This document shows positions 7,765 to 15,570 of a stretch of DNA of 64,000 nt, one piece after another. A program made the translations under genes and the position numbers. How positions within the stretch are numbered: position 1 is the first letter of the stretch; each line of letters begins with the position of its first letter. The notes under the pieces were generated by a model, which did not search any database, was not told where the DNA came from, and was given only the letters and a program-made list of their open reading frames with translations. Source of the stretch: Gracilibacillus alcaliphilus (GTDB taxonomy: Bacteria > Bacillota > Bacilli > Bacillales > Amphibacillaceae); contig NZ_JAFBFA010000017.1 in the NCBI RefSeq assembly GCF_016909015.1, positions 1 to 64,000 of the forward strand. The letters run 5' to 3'.

Positions 7765-9498
7765 ATGGAATATCAGTCCATCTATGAACAATGGAATAAC
7801 GAACAAGCTTTAGACCATGATCTAAAACAACAGCTAAAAGTGTTGTCAGGTAATCAAGAAGAGTTAGAGGATGCCTTTGCAGCACCGTTAGAATTTGGAA
7901 CTGCCGGAATGAGGGGGATTCTAGGGCCAGGTATAAATAGAATGAACATTTACACAGTAAGGCAAGCTACTGAAGGATTAGCACGCTTTATTGAAGGGCA
8001 ATCAGATGAAACGAAAGCAAGAGGTGTCGTTATTGCTTATGATTCCAGGCATATGTCACAGGAATTTGCACTAGAAGCGGCCAAAACATTAGCTGCCCAT
8101 GATATCCCTGCTTATGTCTTTGAAGAGTTACGTCCAACTCCTGAACTTTCCTTTGCTGTTAGGCATTTGCAGACTATTGCGGGCATTATGATAACCGCTT
8201 CACATAACCCGGCCGCATATAATGGATATAAGATCTACGGAGAAAGTGGCGGACAAATGCCGCCAAATGATGCAGACGCCTTAACAGAATACGTCCGATC
8301 AGTAGAAAATCCATTACAAGTAGCTGTTATGCCAGAGCAAGAGGCAAAGGATAAGGGATTATTGAAAATGATCGGTGAAGACATCGATAAGGTTTATTTA
8401 AAGGAATTAAAGTCGGTAACGATTGATTCTAATCTTACTACGCAAGAGGGTAAAGATTTAAAACTGGTATTCACACCGTTGCATGGAGCTGGGAAAATGC
8501 TTGGAGAAAAGGCTTTAAAACAAGCTGGTTTTGAAAGCTTTACCATTGTGCCAGAGCAAGCGGTTGCCGACCCGGATTTTTCTACTGTGGAATCGCCCAA
8601 TCCAGAGGAGCACTCAGCTTTTGAATATGCTATCAAGTTAGGTAAAGAGCAAGGAGCAGACCTCTTGGTAGCAACAGATCCCGATGCGGACCGGCTAGGT
8701 GTAGCAGTAAGGCTGCCTAATCAAGAATACGAAGTATTATCAGGCAACCAAATCGGTGCATTAATGACAGAATACATTTTAGGTGCTCATCAGCAAGCAG
8801 GTACATTGCCGGACAATGCCGTGATCTTGAAGTCGATTGTTTCGAGTGAATTTCCAGCAGCTATTGCTAGTTGGTATGACGCCAAAACGATTAATGTTTT
8901 AACAGGTTTTAAGTTTATTGCTGAGAAAATTGAACAATTCCAGAGAAACAAGCTGCAAACGTTTATGTTTGGTTTCGAAGAGAGTTATGGCTATTTAGTT
9001 CAACCGTTTGTCCGGGATAAAGATGCGATTCAAGCCTTAGTGCTTATCGCAGAGGTGGCGGCCTATTATAAGCGTAAAGAACAAACACTTTATGATGCCT
9101 TGCAGAAACTATTTAAAAAGTTCGGTTACTACGGTGAGAAGACTATTTCAGTTACGATGTCTGGTATAAAAGGATCAGAAAATATTGTGAAACTGATGAA
9201 GCAATTACGTGATAAGCCGCCGTCTGCTTTTGGAAATGAATCTGTGATCCAGATAGAGGATTATCAGCAGCTTACCAAGACATATGTTGACGGGACAGTC
9301 GAAGATTTGGAGTCTGCCTCTTCTAATGTATTGAAGTATACCTTGGATGACAATAGCTGGATTGCTATCCGGCCTTCCGGAACAGAGCCTAAGATTAAAT
9401 TTTATATTGGTGTAACGGCCAAAAGTCAACAAGAAGCCAATGATAAAATAGCTGAGTTTGAAGTGACTATCAAAGAATTAATTGCAGCCAATCAATAA
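7765..9498 (+). CDS. pgcA: Phosphoglucomutase/phosphomannomutase
   Basis: A 577-residue alpha-D-phosphohexomutase that interconverts glucose-6-P and glucose-1-P, supplying the precursor for GlgC. The phosphoserine loop TASHNPAAYNGYK (about residues 139-151), the Mg2+ loop DPDADRLGVA (about 307-316), the sugar loop FGFEESYGY and the phosphate-binding RPSGTEPKIKFY near the C-terminus are all intact. The size matches B. subtilis PgcA (about 580). I start at ATG 7765 behind AGGGAG (7751-7756); an in-frame extension to 7699 has no ribosome binding site. It leads the glycogen cluster, 62 bp ahead of glgB. In B. subtilis pgcA is not in the glg operon, so this linkage is a difference. Confidence 0.93.
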   Translation: MEYQSIYEQWNNEQALDHDLKQQLKVLSGNQEELEDAFAAPLEFGTAGMRGILGPGINRMNIYTVRQATEGLARFIEGQSDETKARGVVIAYDSRHMSQEFALEAAKTLAAHDIPAYVFEELRPTPELSFAVRHLQTIAGIMITASHNPAAYNGYKIYGESGGQMPPNDADALTEYVRSVENPLQVAVMPEQEAKDKGLLKMIGEDIDKVYLKELKSVTIDSNLTTQEGKDLKLVFTPLHGAGKMLGEKALKQAGFESFTIVPEQAVADPDFSTVESPNPEEHSAFEYAIKLGKEQGADLLVATDPDADRLGVAVRLPNQEYEVLSGNQIGALMTEYILGAHQQAGTLPDNAVILKSIVSSEFPAAIASWYDAKTINVLTGFKFIAEKIEQFQRNKLQTFMFGFEESYGYLVQPFVRDKDAIQALVLIAEVAAYYKRKEQTLYDALQKLFKKFGYYGEKTISVTMSGIKGSENIVKLMKQLRDKPPSAFGNESVIQIEDYQQLTKTYVDGTVEDLESASSNVLKYTLDDNSWIAIRPSGTEPKIKFYIGVTAKSQQEANDKIAEFEVTIKELIAANQ

Positions 9499-9560
9499 CT
9501 TCAACGTATGTAAATGTATTCCTGAATAGAAATATATAGTAAAAGTGATGGGGTGGCAAT

Positions 9561-11477
9561 ATGCAAATCAATGAGCAGATACAGGAGGCATTAGAACGAT
9601 TTCAGACAGGCGAGAATTTCTACAGTCAACATCTATTTGGTTACCATCAGGCAACATATAATGGAGAAGAGGGATTTGTTTTTCGGGTATGGGCGCCAAA
9701 TGCACAGCAAGTATGGCTGGTTGGAACTTTCAATAATTGGGATGATTCCATTCCAATGGAGAAGAACGAACAGTATGGATATTGGGAAGTGTTTACTTCC
9801 AGAGCAGCAGAGCAAGATCTTTATAAGTATAAGCTTCGCCAAGCCGATGGCAGAGAAATAATGAAAATTGATCCATTTGCTATTTCCTTTGAAGAGAGAC
9901 CAGGCAGCGCGGCCGTTATCTACACGATTCCAGAAAGAAAATGGAAGGACGGGCTTTGGATTGGCCGCAAGAAACGGTCAAATGCATTTCGGCGCCCGCT
10001 TCATATTTATGAAGTGCATGCCAGCTCATGGAGGCAGAACGAAGACGGCACTCCCTATACCTTTCAGCAATTAAAAGAGGAGCTTATTCCATACGTCAAG
10101 GAAATGGGATACACCCATATTGAATTTATGCCCTTGATGGAACACCCGCTGGGGGCGTCATGGGGATATCAATTGATTGGTTATTTCGCCTTAAGTTCCT
10201 ATTATGGAAAACCAGAAGAATTCCAAGATTTTGTTGAAACTTGTCATATAAATAATATTGGCGTCTTGGTTGATTGGGTTCCTGGTCATTTTTGTATTAA
10301 TGAAGAGGCTTTACCCCGTTATGATGGAACAGCACAATTTGAATACCAAGACCCTGATCGTGCACAGAATATTCGTTGGGGTTCAGTCAACTTTGATTTA
10401 GGGAAGCCGCAAGTACAGAGTTTTCTTATATCCAGTGCCCTGTTTTGGCTGGAAATGTACCATATTGATGGTTTTCGTGTCGATTCTATTACAAATGTGC
10501 TTTATCTTGATGCTGATGAAGGTCCGTGGCAGCCAAACCATGAAGGCGGCAATCGAAATTTCGAAGGATATTATTTCTTGCAGAAGTTAAATGCGGTGGT
10601 GAAGCTAGGACATCCAGAATCGATGATGATTGCCGAAGACAGTTCATCTGATACACAGATTACTGGTTTAATCGAAACTGGGGCAGTGGGCTTTGATTAT
10701 AAGTGGAATATGGGCTGGATGAATGATGTATTACGCTTTTATCAAATGGACCCTGTATTTCGTAAAGACCACTTTCATTTAGTGACTTTTTCGTTTATGT
10801 ATATGATGAACGAAAACTATATCTTACCATTGTCACATGATGAAGTGGTTCATGGTAAGAAGAGCCTGATGCATAAGATGTGGGGAGATCGCTATAATCA
10901 GTTTGCTCATTTGCGTAATCTATATACTTATATGCTGACACATCCTGGCAAGAAACTGCTGTTTATGGGAAGTGAATGGGGACAATTCTTGGAATGGAAA
11001 TACGATGAAGGATTGGAATGGCGTGACTTGCAAGATGATCTTAATTACAAGATGCAGCAATTTACTCGTCATATTAATCATCTCTACAAAACAGAACCTT
11101 CTCTTTGGGAATTAGAACAATCCCCGGAAACAGTAAGAATAATTGATGCAGATAATACCAATGAATCTGTTTTAAGTTATATACGTCAAGGAAAGAAAAA
11201 GAAAGATTTTCTCGTGGTTATTCTGAATATGACTCCAGTGGAACGAAAAGATTTTGCCATAGGTGTTCCTTACTCTGGTGTATATGAAGAAATTCTCAAT
11301 ACAGAAAAACAAGAATTTGGCGGCACATGGGTATGGAATAATGAAGACTGCCAAACAGAAGAACAGCCTTTTAAAGACTTTGATTATCAGATTAGAACAA
11401 TCGTTCCTGCTTTAGGTGCTTTGATTCTGCGTCCAAAACAGATTAATGTCCGCAAAAAGAAAAAGCAGAAGTATTAA
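9561..11477 (+). CDS. glgB: 1,4-alpha-glucan branching enzyme
   Basis: A 638-residue GH13 branching enzyme that transfers alpha-1,4 chains to form alpha-1,6 branches in glycogen. An N-terminal CBM48-like domain (YNGEEGFVFRVWAPNAQQVWL region, GTFNNWDD near residue 57) precedes the catalytic barrel. Visible GH13 regions are DWVPGHF, the nucleophile in DGFRVDSITN (near residue 310), the acid/base in MMIAEDSS (near residue 356) and LPLSHDEVVHGK (near residue 425). The KMWGDRYNQFAHLR segment is typical of GlgB. The ATG follows GGGGTGG. Length agrees with B. subtilis GlgB (about 627), with a lysine-rich tail. Confidence 0.95.
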   Translation: MQINEQIQEALERFQTGENFYSQHLFGYHQATYNGEEGFVFRVWAPNAQQVWLVGTFNNWDDSIPMEKNEQYGYWEVFTSRAAEQDLYKYKLRQADGREIMKIDPFAISFEERPGSAAVIYTIPERKWKDGLWIGRKKRSNAFRRPLHIYEVHASSWRQNEDGTPYTFQQLKEELIPYVKEMGYTHIEFMPLMEHPLGASWGYQLIGYFALSSYYGKPEEFQDFVETCHINNIGVLVDWVPGHFCINEEALPRYDGTAQFEYQDPDRAQNIRWGSVNFDLGKPQVQSFLISSALFWLEMYHIDGFRVDSITNVLYLDADEGPWQPNHEGGNRNFEGYYFLQKLNAVVKLGHPESMMIAEDSSSDTQITGLIETGAVGFDYKWNMGWMNDVLRFYQMDPVFRKDHFHLVTFSFMYMMNENYILPLSHDEVVHGKKSLMHKMWGDRYNQFAHLRNLYTYMLTHPGKKLLFMGSEWGQFLEWKYDEGLEWRDLQDDLNYKMQQFTRHINHLYKTEPSLWELEQSPETVRIIDADNTNESVLSYIRQGKKKKDFLVVILNMTPVERKDFAIGVPYSGVYEEILNTEKQEFGGTWVWNNEDCQTEEQPFKDFDYQIRTIVPALGALILRPKQINVRKKKKQKY

Positions 11478-11544
11478 TCAGGCACTTGAAACATATATTT
11501 AACGTTGGTAATAAGTAATATTGCATATATATTTTGGAGTCATA

Positions 11545-11585
11545 GAAGGGAGGCAGGTGAAAGAAGTCTTTCACCGAAACTAATG
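11545..11585 (+). promoter_or_regulatory. glgC translation-initiation region with hairpin between Shine-Dalgarno and start
   Basis: The only good ribosome binding site, GAAGGGAGG (11545-11553), is 29 nt from the glgC ATG at 11583. Exactly between them is a perfect 8-bp stem GGTGAAAG/CTTTCACC (11556-11563 with 11568-11575) closed by an AAGT tetraloop. When folded, only CA plus GAAACTA remain between Shine-Dalgarno and ATG, 9 nt, the optimal distance. The hairpin may therefore be required to bring the two together, as described for T4 gene 38. Confidence 0.65.
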
Positions 11586-12725
11586 AAAAACGAGATGCTA
11601 GCCATGATACTTGCTGGGGGAAAAGGTACTCGCTTAGGCAAATTAACGCAGAAAATTGCAAAACCAGCTGTTCCATTTGGTGGCCGATACCGAATAATCG
11701 ATTTTACTCTAAGTAATTGCGCCAATTCCGGGATTAGGAATGTAGGGGTTATTACACAATATCAACCATTAGCGCTGAATAACCATATTGGTAATGGTGC
11801 CAGCTGGGGACTGAATGGTATTAATTCAGGGGTTACGATCCTACAGCCATATTCTAGTTCAGAAGGCGGCAAATGGTTTGATGGAACCGCACATGCCATC
11901 TATCAAAATATTGCCTATATTGATGAGATGGATCCAGAGTACATACTTGTATTGTCTGGAGACCATATCTATAAGATGGATTATGAAGAAATGCTGGAAA
12001 TACACAAAAAAAATGACGCCTCTCTAACGGTTGCAGTTATCGAAGTACCGATGAAAGAAGCTTCTCGATTTGGAATAATGAACACTGATGAAAATGATCG
12101 CATCATCGAATTCCAAGAGAAACCGGAAAATCCAAAAAATAATTTGGCCTCCATGGGGATATATATTTTTAATTGGCAGCAATTGCGCAGTGTGCTGTTA
12201 AACAGTTATTCTAAAGATGATCAAATGCTGGACTTCGGGAAACATGTGATTCCGTCTTACTTAGACAGCGGGGAAAATGTTTTTGTTTATCGTTTTGCAG
12301 GATATTGGAAAGATGTTGGAACCATCGATTCATTATGGGAAGCCAATATGGAATTTATTGATCCTTCCATGAACTTGGATATTCGTGATAAGAATTGGCG
12401 AGTCTATTCCAAAAACACGATTTCACCACCTCACTTTTTGACGGAAGCAGCCTCGGTGAAGGAATCACTGATTGTGGATGGCTGTTATGTGGCAGGTGAA
12501 ATTGAACGCAGTATTCTCTCCAATGATGTCCAAGTCAAAGAAGGAACGACAATCAGGGACAGCTTTATTATGCCTGGTGCTACTATTGGTAAGAATGTCA
12601 CGATAAATCGTGCCATTATTGGTGAGAATGCCGTTGTTGGCGATAATACCGTCATTGATGGAACGGAAGAAATCGGTGTGGTAGGAGATTCAGAAACGAT
12701 TGGAGTGACGATTGATGAGGACTAA
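11583..12725 (+). CDS. glgC: Glucose-1-phosphate adenylyltransferase, catalytic subunit
   Basis: A 380-residue ADP-glucose pyrophosphorylase that makes ADP-glucose from ATP and glucose-1-P, the committed step of glycogen synthesis. The nucleotide-binding motif MILAGGKGTRLG lies at residues 8-19, followed by KPAVPFGGRYRIIDF and the sugar-nucleotide motif FQEKPENP. The C-terminal third shows hexapeptide repeats of the left-handed beta-helix (DSFIMPGATIGKNVTINRAI region). The start at 11583 reproduces the N-terminus and size of B. subtilis GlgC; an in-frame TTG at 11505 would add a non-homologous leader. It overlaps glgD by 11 bp. Translation probably depends on the hairpin described at 11545-11585. 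Confidence 0.95.
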   Translation: MKNEMLAMILAGGKGTRLGKLTQKIAKPAVPFGGRYRIIDFTLSNCANSGIRNVGVITQYQPLALNNHIGNGASWGLNGINSGVTILQPYSSSEGGKWFDGTAHAIYQNIAYIDEMDPEYILVLSGDHIYKMDYEEMLEIHKKNDASLTVAVIEVPMKEASRFGIMNTDENDRIIEFQEKPENPKNNLASMGIYIFNWQQLRSVLLNSYSKDDQMLDFGKHVIPSYLDSGENVFVYRFAGYWKDVGTIDSLWEANMEFIDPSMNLDIRDKNWRVYSKNTISPPHFLTEAASVKESLIVDGCYVAGEIERSILSNDVQVKEGTTIRDSFIMPGATIGKNVTINRAIIGENAVVGDNTVIDGTEEIGVVGDSETIGVTIDED

Positions 12726-13851
12726 TAAAATGTGTGCCGTACTTGGAAATATTCAACGCTATAACGCCTTATTGCCATTAACAAATGATCGTCCGCTGGC
12801 AACATTACCTGTTGCGTGTAAATATAGAATGATAGATTTTCCCTTATCCAGTATTGTAAATGCCAATGTGAATACCGTATTTATGATTTTTAACGAAGGG
12901 GAAACACAATCTGTTTTTGATCATATTGGAGGAGGAAAAGAGTGGAATCTGGATGGGATTCATAATCGTTTCTTTATCCATTTGTATCAGGATTTTCTAA
13001 AGTTAAAGGCACAGAATTTAGCTTATTATGAAGAACTGATTGGATACTTAGAAAAATCCAAATCAGAATATACTGTATATATGAGCAGTAAGATGCTGTG
13101 CAGTATCGACCTGCGTGCCGTTATGAATATTCATCAGCTTCATAATAATGAGATGACCGTTGTTTATAAGAAAGTCAGTGCGGAGAATGTCTGTGCTACC
13201 GATGCCGTACTTTCCATTGAATCAGACGGTAAGATATCTGAAGTGTTTTCTGCGAAAGAACAGAATAATACAGATGATCTGCGGAATTTATGTATGGATA
13301 TTTATATTGTACAGACTGATTGGCTAATTAGTGAATTGAGAGCAGGGCAGCAAGAAGGAGCAACGGTAGATTTACAAGATTTCCTGCGCAAAAAAATTCA
13401 TACCGTAAAAAGCTCTACCTATGAATATACAGGTTATTTGAGTAATGTCTTCGATATTAACTCTTATTACAGGGCGTCTATGGATATGCTGAATTCCAAA
13501 CGATTTAATTCGCTTATGTATTCCAGTCAGAAGATTTATACGAAATTGAAGAATGAGGTGCCAACTTATTACTCGGAAACATCAGAAGTGAAGAACAGTC
13601 AGTTTGCAACGGGAAGTATTGTAGAAGGTAGAGTAGAGAATTCGCTGGTGTCAAGGGGAGCACATATTGCACCAAATACAGAAGTACTGGATTCAATTAT
13701 TATGCCAAGTGCACAAATACGTGAGGGTGCTTCGATTCAATACGCGATACTAGATAAGAATGTAATAGTAGATCCAGGAGTGACGATTGCTGGAACAGAA
13801 GAAAAGCCGGTAGTTGTACCAAAAGGCGCACACGTCACCAACGATTTGTAG
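12715..13851 (+). CDS. glgD: ADP-glucose pyrophosphorylase regulatory subunit
   Basis: A 378-residue GlgC paralogue. It keeps the nucleotidyltransferase fold (RPLATLPVACKYRMIDFPLSS near the N-terminus) and the C-terminal hexapeptide repeats, but the GGxGxRL pyrophosphorylase loop is replaced by GNIQRYNALLPL, so it should be catalytically poor. In Bacillus and Geobacillus GlgD pairs with GlgC and raises its activity. The ATG at 12715 follows GGAGTG at normal spacing within the end of glgC; TTG 12712 and ATG 12730 are alternatives. The overlap suggests coupled, roughly equimolar production of the two subunits. Confidence 0.92.
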   Translation: MRTNKMCAVLGNIQRYNALLPLTNDRPLATLPVACKYRMIDFPLSSIVNANVNTVFMIFNEGETQSVFDHIGGGKEWNLDGIHNRFFIHLYQDFLKLKAQNLAYYEELIGYLEKSKSEYTVYMSSKMLCSIDLRAVMNIHQLHNNEMTVVYKKVSAENVCATDAVLSIESDGKISEVFSAKEQNNTDDLRNLCMDIYIVQTDWLISELRAGQQEGATVDLQDFLRKKIHTVKSSTYEYTGYLSNVFDINSYYRASMDMLNSKRFNSLMYSSQKIYTKLKNEVPTYYSETSEVKNSQFATGSIVEGRVENSLVSRGAHIAPNTEVLDSIIMPSAQIREGASIQYAILDKNVIVDPGVTIAGTEEKPVVVPKGAHVTNDL

Positions 13852-13865
13852 GAGGGAATAACCTA

Positions 13866-15296
13866 ATGAAGGTACTATTTACGAGTGCTGAATGTGCACC
13901 TTTCTTTAAGACAGGTGGTTTAGGAGATGTGATCGGTGCATTACCTAAAGAATTAGTAAAGAAGGGTACGGAAGTGGCTGTTGTGCTTCCGTACTTTACC
14001 AAACTGCCTCAACAGTACAAAGAGGCATGTCAGGATCTCTTTCACTTTACCGTAAATGTAGGCTGGAGAGAGCAATATTGTGGGGTAAAACGTCTGACAA
14101 TGAATAAAGTTGATTATTATTTTATTGATAATCGTTACTATTTCGACCGGGAAGGCCTGTACGGCTATTTTGATGATGGAGAACGTTTCGCCTTTTTTCA
14201 AATGGCCGCAATTGAGTTAATGGAACAGATCGAATTTATTCCTGATATTTTTCATGCTAATGATTATCATACGGCGATGATTCCATTCTTAATCAAGGAG
14301 AAGTATCACTGGATAAATGCCTATCAATCGATCCGGACAGTATTAACGATTCATAATATGGAGTTTCAAGGACGCTATAATCCGGAAATATTGCTAGACT
14401 TGTTTGGAATGGGCATGGAGCGTTTCTATGATGGGGCAGTAAGATTTGATAATGATGTCAATTTTCTGAAGGCTGGGATTCAATATGCAGATCGAGTGAA
14501 TACCGTTAGCCCTTCCTATGCTGTTGAAATCCAAACAACAGATTTTGGTCATGGCCTAGATGGAATTCTGCGTATGGAGCAGAATAAACTAAGGGGAATT
14601 GTTAATGGGATTGATTATGAGATCAATAACCCGGAAACAGATGAGCTTCTGTTTGCCAATTTTTCAAAAGAAAATCTTGCTGGGAAGAAGGAAAATAAAC
14701 GAGAATTACAAAAATTGCTGGGATTGCCGGTACAAGAGGATGTACCACTGATTGCAGTGGTCAGCCGTTTAACCCGACAGAAAGGCTTCCCGCTGGTGCT
14801 ACAAGAATTAGACCATATGTTGCAGCTAGATGTGCAGTTTGCTCTGTTAGGTACAGGAGATTCTGATTTAGAGGATCAATTCCGAAACTTTGATGAAGGC
14901 TATCCAGATAAATGTGCTATTACCATTGATTTTGATCTCCAATTAGCCCAACAATTATACGCAGGAGCAGATATTTTCTTAATGCCATCAGCCTTTGAAC
15001 CGTGTGGATTATCACAAATGATTTCCATGCGTTATGGGACATTGCCAGTGGTACATGAAGTGGGCGGTTTGAAGGATACGGTAGTGCCGTATAATCCGAT
15101 TGAAAAAACAGGGACAGGCTTCGGTTTTGCCAACTTTAGTTCCTTTTATTTAATGGATGCTGTCAAGAAGGCTGTTGATTTGTATAATTCAGACCCTGAA
15201 ACATGGTTTCAATTAATGAAACGGGCTATGACACAAGACTTTAGCTGGGAAACATCAAGTGAAAAATATCTAGAGCTTTATCAAGAAATAGTGTGA
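13866..15296 (+). CDS. glgA: Glycogen synthase (ADP-glucose)
   Basis: A 476-residue GT5 glycosyltransferase that extends alpha-1,4-glucan chains from ADP-glucose. The ADP-glucose site KTGGLGDVIGALP is at residues 17-29, and the second Rossmann domain has SRLTRQKGFPL (near residue 296) and the E-x7-E-like PSAFEPCGLSQM segment (near residue 377). The length equals the bacterial family norm. The ATG follows AGGAGGGA, 14 bp after glgD. A structured gap of 274 bp separates it from glgP. Confidence 0.95.
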   Translation: MKVLFTSAECAPFFKTGGLGDVIGALPKELVKKGTEVAVVLPYFTKLPQQYKEACQDLFHFTVNVGWREQYCGVKRLTMNKVDYYFIDNRYYFDREGLYGYFDDGERFAFFQMAAIELMEQIEFIPDIFHANDYHTAMIPFLIKEKYHWINAYQSIRTVLTIHNMEFQGRYNPEILLDLFGMGMERFYDGAVRFDNDVNFLKAGIQYADRVNTVSPSYAVEIQTTDFGHGLDGILRMEQNKLRGIVNGIDYEINNPETDELLFANFSKENLAGKKENKRELQKLLGLPVQEDVPLIAVVSRLTRQKGFPLVLQELDHMLQLDVQFALLGTGDSDLEDQFRNFDEGYPDKCAITIDFDLQLAQQLYAGADIFLMPSAFEPCGLSQMISMRYGTLPVVHEVGGLKDTVVPYNPIEKTGTGFGFANFSSFYLMDAVKKAVDLYNSDPETWFQLMKRAMTQDFSWETSSEKYLELYQEIV

Positions 15297-15305
15297 ATAA
15301 GGTAC

Positions 15306-15410
15306 ATCACCCTGTCATGTTAAGGCTGCTAAGAGAGCCGCAGATTATCACAAATAATGTATTGTAGATCTTGCTTTTATTGGCAGACAGCATTTCCGGG
15401 TGATTTCTTT
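15306..15410 (+). promoter_or_regulatory. Structured glgA-glgP spacer, possible partial terminator
   Basis: ATCACCC (15306-15312) pairs with GGGTGAT (15398-15404), with CTGTC/GACAG continuing the stem inside it and a smaller GGCTG/CCGCAG-type hairpin in the loop. TTCTTTT follows. This could reduce readthrough from glgA into glgP and so separate synthesis from breakdown. No clear promoter was found in the rest of the gap. Confidence 0.35.
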
Positions 15411-15570
15411 TAATAACAATGAAGTGTCTCCATAAAAGAAGAAAAGAGTTTTCCAAGGACAGACATACAATAATACATCCAGTTGATCACGATGTGAATT
15501 AGAGAAAATAAACCTTAGTGGTAGAAACTTCGTGTAATTATGTTGGAATATAAAAAGGAGAATGGCATAA

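Noticed and set aside
11505..11582. In-frame TTG start for glgC at 11505
   Set aside because: No ribosome binding site, the extra residues are unlike GlgC proteins, and ATG 11583 reproduces the known N-terminus.
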